Below, piece by piece: positions 45,582 to 56,861 of a stretch of 64,000 nt of DNA. The notes below the pieces were generated by a model that was not told the origin of the DNA, did not search any database, and saw nothing but the letters and a program-made list of their open reading frames with translations. This DNA is from Bromus sterilis (taxonomy: Eukaryota; Streptophyta; Magnoliopsida; Poales; Poaceae), in the NCBI GenBank assembly GCA_950022295.1, contig OX465597.1, forward strand, positions 190,029,016-190,093,015. The letters run 5' to 3'. The position numbers and the translations under genes are program-made. How positions within the stretch are numbered: position 1 is the first letter of the stretch; each line of letters begins with the position of its first letter.

Positions 45582-46070
45582 GGGAGGAAGAAATGATGTC
45601 GTCGCCGGTATCCTGTTGCACGGATCTCCTTTCCAGCAGCGTCTTGAATGCACCGCGGGGTGCTTTCCTTGGCGAGTTGGTGCAGCCTTCTGGGATGGTG
45701 GAGCAAACTCCTGCTCCCCGACAGTAGACCCCGGGCCTGGCTATGGCGTAGATGACTTTTACGAGAGCCACGCAAGGTCTGATGATCCGGCAAGCTGGAC
45801 CGTCTGGAACGCGGGTCTGGTAGTGCAAGTGCGTTGGGTTCCGAGCCCTCCTGGCGGAGGAAACCGACACGTGTCAAGAGTAGTGTGCGGGGTAGACTCA
45901 TGATGACGGCCGTGTAGGCCGAGGGTCGACACGATCCTGAGCCCGAGGTGGAGTAATTGGGTGAGTTTCTGCGTTCCCTCCTAGTAACGGGTAGTTATCC
46001 TCTCTTCCATCCGCGGGTGGATCGGGCGACTCATAGTAGCTTCTTTCTTCCAATCGGCAGCTTACGTGCA
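45582..46070 (+). other. Non-coding family Y sequence, possible 3' LTR or leader
   Basis: A purine run AAGGGAGGAAGAAA (45580-45593) followed by TGATGTCG looks like a polypurine tract plus LTR start, but no matching LTR end or second LTR copy is visible. The stretch ends at the target site of solo LTR Z, directly upstream of an ATGGCC start context. Confidence 0.4.
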
Positions 46071-46115
46071 CACCATGATATGGGGTGGCTCGATCTTCTC
46101 AGTAAGCATAGGGTG

Positions 46116-47034
46116 TGATGAGGACATCTCTACTAATGTTACACCCACATCTTCATCAACTACACATACTGGACCAGTTACTAGAGCACGTGCACGTCAA
46201 CTAAATTATCAGGTACTTTCGTTTCTTGCGAATCCTTCTAATGTTCATGAACATATGATGCTGCCTAAATTAGGTACTTTTGTTTTGCTTATGAATGAAG
46301 GACCTAGCATGGACAAGAAGGACGGTCATTGGAGCGGGATCAAGCATGGAGAAGAAGGTGCGCGCGCGGGAAAGAACAATGGAGCTTCCAGTGGTGATTT
46401 TCGCACTTTGAAGCCACCATAAGGCATGCATGAAGGCTTGGACGAAATACACGAGATGCCACTTCATTATTTTCGTCCAAAGGCAATTATAGGTGCTGCG
46501 TCACCTTAATATTGGGCTGGGCCCATGTAATTTCGAAATACCCCATTCTAGGCTGTTTTTTAGAGTCCGTATGTGTGGGGAAACCGAGTTAGGGTTGTTT
46601 TCGGACCCCACCTCCAAGGGGTCACGAAAATCCCCTCTGTTCCCCCATATATACAGCCCTTAGGGCGTCGTTTAGACTTGCGTTTTAATTAGATTTAAGT
46701 TAGCCATAGCCGCAACTTCGAGTATTTCGTTTGTGTCGTCCGACCAGGCCAAGACCGCATTGGAACCCCAACTTCTGTTAATCATTCATCTTATATTCGC
46801 AATATCCAGATTGCTTTTCTTAGTTCTTGCTTGTTCTTTCGATTGCTTGCAGGAATTAGACCTTCGTGGTCAGGTTGATCGTGCATCCGCGGGATCAATA
46901 ACCTCTCGGAGTTGGTTTAGCGATCGCTAAGGCGCAACGTCTTCGCACGTTCGTAGTCGGGTCGTGAAAGTCGTCTCCACCATAATCGATCTCCATCATC
47001 TCATCGAAACATCGGGACACCTTCGCCTCTATCA
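46116..47034 (+). repeat. Cereba-like solo LTR with GGGTG target duplication, nested in LTR Z
   Basis: 919 bp, complete ends, flanked by GGGTG at 46111-46115 and 47035-47039. It belongs to the same variant as the LTR at 8585-9503 (ACTTCTGTTAATC, GACCGCATTGG). No internal sequence remains. Confidence 0.96.
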
Positions 47035-47706
47035 GGGTGAATATGAGGGTGATATGAGATAACTTGTATGTAGCCAATGAGTTCTCCTCGCTAGATCCCT
47101 GTTGCCAATGCGACAGCTCTCTACCCTTTTCATATTCACAACTTCACACACTTGCGCAACGTAGACGTCAACCACGAGACGGTAATTTGCAATCTAGTAA
47201 TTCCCATTGGAACAACAGATCACACATAACTTGAAGTAGCCAAACTTCAGATCGATATGAATTGAAGTTGATGATTCAAGATGAATGCTTAGAAGAAAAT
47301 ATCTGAACTAGGGTTTATCTAAAACTTGGTCTAACCCTAAAACTCGTAGGGGTTCTGTATTTATAAGCTAGGGGGTCTAAACGGGGTTACAAGGGCCGCA
47401 ACCCTGTTTCTGTGCGCAGGCAGGACGGTAGTACCGTAGTGAGAGTGGTAGTACCGCTGGTGCGGTAGTACCGTATCTACTACCATAACTACTACCGTAA
47501 ACCTCCTGGATACGAGCGGTAATACGAGCGGTAGTACGGTGCTGACTACCGTATACCTCTTGGATACGGGCGGTAGTACGGGCGGTAGTACCGCTCTGGA
47601 GAGCGGTAGTACCGCTGCCTGTAGGGTGAAGCTTCTTTGCATCGTCTTCTCGCGGCTCCTCTTCCAGTGGGGCTTGCCCTTGTTCCATGGCTCCTTCCTT
47701 TTGAGC

Positions 47707-47775
47707 CTCGTCTTCTCCTTCCTGCTCCTCGTCTTCTCCTTCCTGCTCCTCGTCTTCTCCTTCCTGCTCCTCGTC
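47707..47775. repeat. 21-bp tandem repeat in LTR Z
   Basis: About three copies of CTCGTCTTCTCCTTCCTGCTC. On the minus strand they lie in the pol-tail frame and encode an acidic EGEDEEQ repeat. Confidence 0.9.
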
Positions 47776-47988
47776 TTGTCCATGGTATCTGATCATACAT
47801 ACAGAAAAGGACTTAGGAAGTATATAATTCTCATTAAGCACAACATCATATTATATTAAGAGCAAGTTCACATGTTGTTCAATTAGCTTTGCACGGGCTC
47901 TTGTAATAGGTCTAATTCTGATTTCGTTAGCTTGTTCTTCATGAAGAGTTGGGGATGTCTTTTCAGTAGGGATGTCCTCATCACACCA

Positions 47989-48585
47989 TGGCCCCAAAGC
48001 GCCGCACTCCCGATGCGTTTGATGACGACAACCCCCGAGCTTCCCGCGGTGATGGAGTTCATGGCATTCGCGGCGGGGGGAGGGGGAGCCGATGAGGACG
48101 GGTGGCGCCGGCCATTGGGTCTTCAATGGGGGACCTTCTTCCCGCCACACGGGGGCGGATGACTCGAGGAAGGATGTGCCGTGGCCGCGGCGGGCGTGGC
48201 ATAGGAGGTCGCGGTGTTGGGGTGATGCCGCCGGCCTTATCCGCAACTCCCACGGTGAGCGTATCAGCTTCGAGTTTGGCGTCCAGTTGACGTCGGCCAC
48301 TTGCAGGTGGCTTCTTCTTCGGAAGGTGTTCCAAGAAGCGGTGAGGGAGGCCGAGCCCCTGCACTTCCGGGTGCACGTGGACTCGTGCCTTCATGGAGTG
48401 GTCAAGGTGGAGACCCACCAGGCAACCACCGGTGATCTCTTCTTGTTGCACATGTGGAAGGTCTTCGTCCGTGGCCGCAAGCTGGACCGCGGGACTTCCT
48501 CCTGTTTCATTACGAGGGAATGGACACCGACTCCAAAAGATCACGAAGACCTCCGGGAAGCATCTTCGCTTCCCGGCACTGAAGA
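47989..48585 (+). pseudogene. B3-like DNA-binding domain fragment carried by family Y
   Basis: An ATG at 47989 (MAPKRRTPDAF) starts a short frame followed by an RG-rich stretch (48160-48230). From about 48300 the sequence reads LLLRKVFQEAV, later GVVKVETHQATTGDLF, then WKVFVRGRKLDRG and, after a one-base loss, FLLFHYEG. The W..FV....L..GDFLLF pattern is the C-terminal half of plant B3 domains (REM-type); this is recognition by motif only. The stretch is interrupted by frameshifts and a stop, and is followed by retrotransposon RNase H. It may be a captured host-gene piece. The related segments at about 31441 and 39950 support its being part of the element. Confidence 0.5.
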
Positions 48586-48599
48586 CAACAATGAGTGGA

Positions 48600-51183
48600 C
48601 CCCGTACTTTGACAGATCCTTCTCTTTGCAGGGAGCCAGAGCCGGAGCCGGCGTTGTCCTGGTTTCCCCAAACGGAGAAGTCTTGTAGTATGTTGTACAA
48701 ATGTTGTACGAGGGAGAGGCCTCCACCAACAACACAATAGAGTATGAAGGGCTGCTCGCCGGTTTGTCAGCCGCCATGGGTCTCGGAATAAAAGGACTCA
48801 TAGTCAGTGGCGACTCTCAGCTGGTGGTAAACCAAGTCAAGGACGATTACGGATGCCCCCAGTTGCAGGCCTACGTCGATGATGTCCGCAAGCTCGAGAA
48901 GTACTTCCAAGGCCTGGGGATGGAGCAAATTCCAAGGTCCAAGAACAGCGTCGCGGACGAGCTGTCCAAAATCGTCGTCCGGAAGGAAGAAGTATCGCCT
49001 AGGGTGTTCGATGTACGTTTACTCAAACCCTCAGTCGACCCCACGAGGTCGAGGACCAAGAATCAAAGGATCAAGACCAACGGGCAATTTCCCGGAGAAC
49101 TGCCCTCCTTCATCCCCGGCAAGTACCAAGTCCTCATTGTCGACCCAGCACCGCTAGACTAGGGCAGTGACATCATGGACTACCTGAAGAACGGAGAGCT
49201 ACCAAGAAACTGGAAGGACACCGAGCGGATCACCCGTCAATCATCGATGTACCTCCTACTCGATGAAATCCTTTACCGCAGGCGTCCCAACAGTGTGAAG
49301 CTAGTGTGCAACCCCACAGATGAAGGCAAGAAGCTGCTCCGAGACATCCATGAAGGAATATGCGGCGCCCACATTGGTTCCCGGGCTCCGGTCGACAAAG
49401 CTTTCTGACAAGGGTTCTATTGCCCTACCACCTTGAACGACGCCTTGGAGCTTGTCAACACCTGCGACGCCTACCAATTCTACGCCAAGGCTTTTCATCA
49501 AGCACAAGCTCTCCAAACAATCCCTCTATCATGGCCCTTTGCGGTCTGGGGATTGGACATCTTGGGCCTATTCCCCCGTGCTATCGGAGGTTATGAGTTC
49601 CTCCACGTCGCCATCAACAAATTCACCAAGTGGCCAGAAGTGGAGCCAGTCCGCAAGACCACGGCGCAATCCGCCATCAAGTTTATCAGAAGCCTGGTGT
49701 CTCGTTTCGGAGTTCCTAACCGAATCATCATGGACAACGGCACCCAGTTCACAAGTCAGGCCTTCCTCAAGTACCGCGAGAAAGTGGGTACCGCAGTGTG
49801 TTTTGCTTCAGTGGCTCATCCGAGGAGGAACGGCCAGGCAGAGAGAGGAAATTTGGAAGTACTCTGAGGTCTCCGAACCCGTACCTTCTAGCGGCTCGAA
49901 AAGTGTGGAAAGCGGTAGGTGGATGAACTCCCTGCTGTTCTAGGGTCAATCAAGACCACACCCAATCGAGCCACAAATGAGACGCCCTTCGCTCTCGTTT
50001 ATGGAGCGGAGGCGGTGCTCCCCACAGAACTCAGATACGGATCGCCTGAAGTTCGCGCCTTCGATGAAGCAGAACAGCAGCAACTCCGACAAGGAGATGT
50101 CGCCGTTGCCGGGGAAGTACGTACTCGGGCTGCTACACGCTCCGCAAGGTACCAGCAAGGACTACGCCTCTATCACAGCCGCCACGTCCGCTCCCGAGAA
50201 CTTGATGAAGGCGGTGATGCGGAGCATCCAACCGACATCACCATGGATACACCTCCTTCGCATGGGCCATTGACGAGAGCACAAGCACACGCGTTTGGAA
50301 CAAAGGTTAACTCGCTCCTCTCCGAAATAGACCTTAATACATGTGAAGCTTGAGTGCATGCGGATATGCTATGCATCATTAGGTACCAAGGAGATGGTCA
50401 AGGAGAAGCCGCAACGGAAGGGGAACCACGGGAACATGAAGCAAGGAAGATCACACCTCCAAGGACCGGTACACCCAGCCTAGAGGGCGGTACTACTGGC
50501 ACCTGGAGCCCGTGGAGACGAGTGGCTGGTTGGAGCGCGACAAGAACTACCATCTAGCACAACGGTACTACCGCCCGTGCAGAGCGGTACTACCTCTCGT
50601 CAAAGTGAAATACTTCTGTTAAGGGACGGTACCGATCCGGTAACACCCCGGTTGTTCCGGTAAATCTAATTTATCGGTACTACCGGTTGTGCCGACCGGT
50701 ACAACTGCTCTGGATGCAGATCTGGGCTGTGTAGGCGATGTACCCCTTCGTTTTACACCTAGACTACACCACTAACTCCGTTTTAGGGTTAGCTAAGAAC
50801 AAATCTAAACAATTGAGAGAGCTTAGCACTTTTCCCCTTGGGAAATTGATCTCCTTGAGATCCTCTCTCAATCTACCTTCCTCTTCCTAGTAGTAGAAGA
50901 AGAGGCCCCTCTTCTAGTAGTAGAAGGAGAGCGAACTACCAAGACTACCACTTGTGGATGTATGGATCTTGAGATGTATGGCACTTGTGTATGGATTTGA
51001 GTATCCTATGTGTTTGGATCTTGTTCCCCTTTATCTGTTGTGTTCATTGGGCTTGTGACTCCCCCTTGTGTCTTGTTATTGTTGTGGATCTCCCCCTCCA
51101 AATTGTGAAGATTGGGCCAACCCCTAGGCTTGTCCTATATCAGGCGACTTTGTCCTCCGTCGGCTACAGTCCAGGAGTGGTCT
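48600..51183 (+). pseudogene. pol: Family Y additional RNase H and integrase (Tat-type), split by solo LTR W
   Basis: An RNase H of the kind placed just upstream of integrase in Tat-lineage elements is visible: GAGVVLVSPNGEVL near 48650, NNTIEYEGLLAGL near 48730, GDSQLVVNQV near 48815, ADELSKI near 48955. Integrase follows with YLKNGELP, LYRRRPN, GLDILG (49547), MDNGTQF (49732), HPRRNGQAER (49818, carrying the catalytic Glu) and SRELDEG (50195). After the W insertion it continues GDFVLRRLQSRSG to 51183. The frame is the same from about 48700 to 50214, but stops at 48686, 49160, 49406, 49865 and 49886-49920 kill it. RT is not present upstream. Confidence 0.75.
50215..51142 (+). repeat. Solo LTR of a further gypsy family (W)
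   Basis: 928 bp, TGATGCGGAGCATCC to CCTATATCA, flanked by GGCGG (50210-50214) and GGCGA (51143-51147), a duplication with one mismatch. Its start encodes a pol tail (HGPLTRAQAHAF, then LCIIRYQGDG after an in-frame TGA). It contains several GGTACTACC-type motifs (50485-50710). It interrupts family Y integrase exactly between SRELDEG and DFVLRR. Confidence 0.88.
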
Positions 51184-52081
51184 TGATAGAGGCGAAGGTG
51201 TCCCGATGTTTCGATGAGATGGTGGAGATCGATTATGGTGGAGACGACTTTCATGATCCGACTACGAACGTGTGAAGACGTTGCGCCTTAGCGATCGCTA
51301 AACCAACTCCGAGAGGTTATTGATCCCGCGGATGCACGATCAACCTGACCACGAAGGTCTAATTCCTGCAAGCAATCGAAGAACAAGCAAGAACTAAGAA
51401 TTGCAATCTGGATATTGCGAATATAAGATGAATGATTACGAAAGTTGGGGTTCCAATGAGGTCTTGGCCTGGTCGGATGACACAAACGAAGAGCTCGAAG
51501 TTGCGGCTATGGCTAACTTAAATCTAATTAAAACCCAAGTCTAAACGACGCCCTAAGGGCTGTATATATGGGGGAACAGAGGGGTATTTCGTGGCCCCTT
51601 GGAGGAGGGGTCCGAAAAAAACCCTAACTCGGTTTCCCCACACATACGGACTCTAAAAAATAGCCTATTAAGTGTATTTCGAAATTAATAGGGTGACGCA
51701 GCACCTATAATAACCCTTGGACGAAAATATTAATGTGGCATCTTGTGTCTCTCGTCCAAGTCTTCATGCACGCCTTATGGTGGCCTCAAAGTGCGAAAAT
51801 CACCACTGGAAGCTCCATTGTCCTTTCCCGCGCGCACATCTCCTTCTCCATGCTTGATCCCGCTCCAATGACCATCCTTCTTATCCATGCTAGGTCCTTC
51901 ATTCATAAGACAAACAAAAGTATCTAATTTAGGCAGCATCATATGTTCCTGAACATTAGAAGGATTCACAAGAAACGAAAGTACCTGATAATTTAGTTGA
52001 CGTGCGCGTGCTCTAGTAACTGGTCCAGTATGTGTAGTTGGTGAAGATGTGGGTGTAACATTAGTAGAGATGTCCTCATCA
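51184..52081 (-). repeat. Cereba-like 3' LTR of element C, mosaic of two variants
   Basis: 898 bp. The R/U5 part (left, to about 51580) follows variant 1 (GATTACGAAAG, GAGCTCGAAG), while the U3 part (from about 51585) follows variant 2 (GGCCCCTTGGAGGAGGGG, TCTTGTGTCTCTCGTCC), as in 27249-28139. Element C's other LTR is variant 1 throughout. Confidence 0.9.
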
Positions 52082-55000
52082 TCCTCCCCTTCTTGAATCG
52101 AAGTCGTCCTCGACGGAAGCTCATCATCTTCTCCCAAATAAGGTTTCAAAACTGCAATGTTAAATGTGGGACTAACCCCAAAATCTGCAGGTAGCTCAAG
52201 TTTATATGCATTATCATTAATTTTCTGTAAAACCTTAAAGGGACCATCAGCTCGTGGCATTAACTTAGACTTGCGCAAATCAGGAAACCTATCTTTACGT
52301 AGATGTAACAAAACAAGATCTCCTGGTTCAAACACAACATGGTTTCTACCCTTATCACCAGCAAGCTTGTATCTAGCATTCATTTTCTCAATGTTTTCTT
52401 TAGTTAACTCATGCATTTTTAATATCAATTCAGCACGTTGCTTAGCATCAAAATTAACCTTCTCCGAAGATGGAAGAGGCAGCAAATCAATAGGTGCACG
52501 AGGTAGAAAACCATAAACAATCTCAAAAGGGCACATTTTAGTGGTAGAATGAAATGAACGATTATAAGCAAATTCAATATGAGGTAAACATTCTTCCCAC
52601 ATTTTCAAGTTACTCTTTAAAACAGCCCTAAGCATAGTAGACAAAGTCCTATTGACTACTTCAGTTTGTCCATCAGTTTGGGGATGACAAGTAGTACTAA
52701 AAAGTAGTTTAGTCCCCAACTTAGCCCATAAGCATCTCCAAAAATGGCTAAGAAACTTAGTATCACGATCCGAGACAATAGTATTAGGCACACCATGTAA
52801 GCGAATAATCTCACGAAAGAATAAATCAGCAACATTAGCAGCATCATCGCTTTTATGACATGGTATAAAATGTGTCATCTTAGAAAATCTATCCACGACA
52901 ACAAATATGCTATCCCTCCCCTTCTTTGTTCGAGGCAAGCCTAAAACAAAGTCCATGGATATGTCCTCCCACGGAACACTAGGTACAGGTAAAGGTATGT
53001 ATAAACCATGAGGATTGAGTCGTGACTTAGCTTTTTGACATGTAGTGCAGCGAGCAACAAAACGCTCAACATCCCGTCTCATCTTTGGCCAAAAGAAATG
53101 TGTAGCAAGTACGTCCTCCGTCTTCTTCACGCCAAAGTGTCCCATTAATCCTCCTCCATGCGCCTCCTGCAACAACAAAAGACGAATAGAGCTAGCTGGA
53201 ATGCATAGCTTGTTAGAACGGAACACAAAACCATCATTAAGCACAAACTTGTTCCATGTTCTACCCTCTCTACAATTCTGCAATACATCTTTAAATTCCG
53301 CATCATGTACATATTGATCTTTGAGTGTCTCTAAACCGAATATCTTGAAGTCAAGTTGTGAAAGCATAGTATAACGACGAGCCAAAGCATCAGCATAATA
53401 TTATCTTTCCCCTTCTTGTGTTTAATGACATAAGGGAAAGTCTCAATAAATTCATCCCACTTAGCATGTGTACGATTAAGTTTTGCTTGGCTTCTTATGT
53501 GTTTCAAAGATTCATGATCAGAATGTATAACAAATTCTTTGGACCATAAATAATGTTGCCAAGTTTCTAATGTCCGAACAAGAGCATATAATTCCTTATC
53601 ATAAGTAGAATAGTTCAGACTAGGCCCACTCAATTTTTCAGAAAAGTATGCAACAGGTTTAGCATCTTGTAATAACACACCTCCCAAACCAATCCCACTA
53701 GCATCGCATTCAAGCTCAAAAGTCTTATTAAAATCAGGAAGTTGGAGCAAAGGAGCATGTGTTAACTTATCTTTCAATACCGTGAAGGCTTCTTCCTGTG
53801 CGGTACCCCAAGTAAAAGGCACATCCTTGCGTGTAAGCGCATTGAGAGGTGCAGCAATGGTGCTGAAATCTCTCGCAAAACGCCTATAGAATCCAGCGAG
53901 GCCAAGAAAACTTCTCACTTGTGTGACCATTTTGGGCTGCGGCCAACTCTCAATCGCCTCGATCTTGGCTTTATCAACTTCAATTCCCTGCGGAGTAACA
54001 ACATAGCCAAGAAACGATACTCGGTCGGTGCAAAAGGTGCACTTCCCAAGGTTACCAAACAAACGTGCATTACGTAGAGCAATAAAAACAGCACGTAAAT
54101 GATCCAAATGTTCCTCCAAAGATTTGCTATAAATCAGTATATCATCAAAATAGACTACCACAAATCGTCCAATGAAAGCACGTAAAACCTCGTTCATTAA
54201 TCTCATGAAAGTGCTAGGTGCATTAGTTAACCCAAAAGGCATGACTAACCACTCATATAATCCAAACTTAGTTTTAAATGCCGTTTTCCATTCATCCCCT
54301 AATTTCATGCGAATTTGATGGTATCCACTACGCAAATCAACTTTAGAAAACATGGTAGAGCCACTTAATTCATCAAGCATATCATCTAACCTAGGAATAG
54401 GATGATGATAACGAATAGTAATATTATTAATGGCTCTACAATCAACACACATACGCCAAGTTCCATCCTTTTTAGGCACTAATATAACAGGAACAGCACA
54501 AGGACTAAGGGATTCACGTATGTAACCTTTATCGAGTAGCTCTTGTACTTGACGCTGAATCTCCTTCGTCTCCTCCGGATTGGTACGGTATGGCGCACGG
54601 TTGGGCAGCGAAGCACCGGGAATTAAGTCAATCTGATGCTCAATCCCTCGAATAGGTGGTAATCCCGGTGGTACGTCTTGTGGAAAGACGTCAATAAATT
54701 CCTGCAAAAGGTCAGTGACAACAGGAGGCAAAGAAGGAGGCAATTCCTCAAATGAAAACAAAGCTTCTTTGCACACAAAAGCATAGCACACATATTGACT
54801 AACATCCAAATCCGAAATATCAACCTTAGTAGCAAGCAAAGTTGGACTAGTCAATTTAATTTCATTAGAAACAGCAGAAGAAGATTTGTTATTAGTCTTA
54901 TGTTGTTGCTCAAATTCTTTAGCTGCTATCTCATTTTCACTCTTATTTTTCTCCTGTTTAGCTTTACTAGCTCTAGCAAGATCATCTTTCACAATTTGTT

Positions 55001-56861
55001 CAGGAGACATAGGAAGTAAAGCAATAGTTTTATCCTGATGAACAAGAGTAAACTGATTTGTCCTACCATGGTGTACAACATTCCTATCAAATTGCCATGG
55101 TCTACCAAGTAAAAGAGAGCATGCTTGCATGGGTACCACATCACAATCAACATAATCAGCATATGCAGCAATGCTAAAGTGCACACGAACAGAACGCGTT
55201 ACCTTAATCTTACCACTATTGTTAAACCACTGAATATAGTACGGATGGGGGTGTGGTCTTGTGGTGAGAGATAGCTTCTCCACCAACTCCATGCTCGCCA
55301 AGTTGTTGCAACTCCCTCCGTCAATGATGATGCGAACCGAACGTTCTTTCACCACTCCCTTTGTGTGGAACAAATTATGCCTCTGGTTTTGCTCGGCCTT
55401 CGATACCTGCACACTTAACACACGTTGAGCAACCAAACTAGCATATTGATCTGCATCATCAGGAGCCATATACTCTATATCATGAGCATCATCATGGGCA
55501 CCCTGTTCCTCGTGAGCAATGAGAACTAAAGTCTCCTCATCATAGTCGCTCGCTGACTCATACCCACCATCCGCCGTAATAATCATCACACGCTTGGAGG
55601 GACAGTCTTTTGCAAAGTGACCTCCACCTTGGCACCTGCGACATTTAATATCACGATCTCGTGTTTGCCCTGTGGAAGCCATGGATGAAGAAGAACTCGC
55701 TGCTGGACCACTCTGTGCACCCTTGAATGGTGGCGCTGGCTGTTTTGGAGGCTCCCTGTAAGAATGAGCGGTTGAAGTAGATGGTGGTGCAGCAGGACGT
55801 GTGGATGTAGAAGGTCCACGCGATGTCCATGATGTATTTCGTCCTGCAGAAAAGTTAGGTCTCGTAGCGGCCTGTCAATCCTGCACTTCACGTTCAGCTT
55901 TACAAGCAAGATGAAACAAACGAGTAATAGTAGCATAGTCCTTGTATTCTAGAATAGTTTGTATCTCCCTGTTTAAGCCACCTATAAAACGTGCAAACAT
56001 AGCTTCATTATCCTCTACTAGGCCACATCTAATCAATCCAGTTTGTAATTCTTGATAATATTCCTCTACAGAATTTTTTCCTTGTCTCAAACGCTGTAAT
56101 TTTTGTAGCAATTCACGTTGATAATAAGGAGGAACCCAGCGAGTACGCATAGCATCTTTTAAAGCAGCCCAAGTAGCTGGAATATTATTAGCATGCAATC
56201 TACAATGTTCAGACCACCAAATAGAAGCAAAACCCGTGAATTCACAAACAGCAGCAGTAACACGTCTATTCTCAGGATATTGTAAACATGTAAAGCGTTG
56301 TTCAGTTTCTAACTCCCAAGTAAGATAAGCATCAGGAATATATCTACCCTCAAACGGCTTAAGATTCAATTTAAGTTTAGGCACATGTTCATCATCGCGT
56401 ACCTGAGGGGGTGGTTGGTGTCGACCGTGGAGAATGTTGGGACGTGGACGTCCAGCTGGCTGTTCATAGGCCGCTTCTTATTCCACCTCCTCCTCGTAAT
56501 CACCCTCGTAGTTGTCGTCCTGGCCGACGTCAGAGGCAGCAGCAGCAGTAACTGCAGCAGCAGTAGGAGCACCAGCAGCTTGTCCGCCCGGAAACAGAAT
56601 ACGTCGTGCACGTCGTGGTGGCGGTGGCTGTGCTGGAGCGGCCGCAGGCTGTATAGGTAGGCGTGCGAGCAACTCAGTAAACTTGGCGTCGAGCTTGGTG
56701 TCGATCATCTTCTCCACACCATCAATCGCCTCTGTAAATCTGTTCTTGATGTCATTCACCTGTTCAGACATCATTTGTGCAAATTTATCATGTAATGCTT
56801 TGTTTGTCATATTGTCCCAATCAGGTGCATCCCGCGCCACTTCATCATGGGATCCTGGCAT
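51775..56861 (-). pseudogene. gag-pol: Gag-pol of Cereba-like element C with two stops and one frameshift
   Basis: The ATG at 56861 opens gag. In-frame stops occur at about 56475 (after EEEVE, where CAG is TAA) and about 55875 (CGA to TGA, just before the linker to the CCHC knuckle). The knuckle, protease DGGS, RT YFDDIL and RNase H follow in frame. A one-base loss near 53396 (GCATAATATT) shifts the frame at the end of RNase H. Integrase, with H-H-C-C and D, D-X35-E, is then open to the LTR-encoded tail stop at 51775. The order and length are normal for the family. Confidence 0.92.

Larger units (their letters stand above)
46076..47983 (-). repeat. Solo LTR of another gypsy family (Z) with CACCA target duplication
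   Basis: Ends TGATGAGGACAT (47983, minus strand) and ATATCA, flanked by CACCA at 46071-46075 and 47984-47988. Without the nested Cereba LTR it is about 984 bp. Its start encodes, on the minus strand, a pol tail with RPITRARAKLIEQ, as in the Cereba LTR but clearly a different family; one in-frame TAA breaks it. Inside are repeated GGTAGTACCG motifs (47427-47620) and a 21-bp tandem repeat near 47707-47775. Confidence 0.9.

Noticed and set aside
47361..47841. Highly charged open frames of 84-154 codons on the minus strand
   Set aside because: They arise from the 21-bp repeat and GGTAGTACC repeats within LTR Z; only the pol-tail frame has support.
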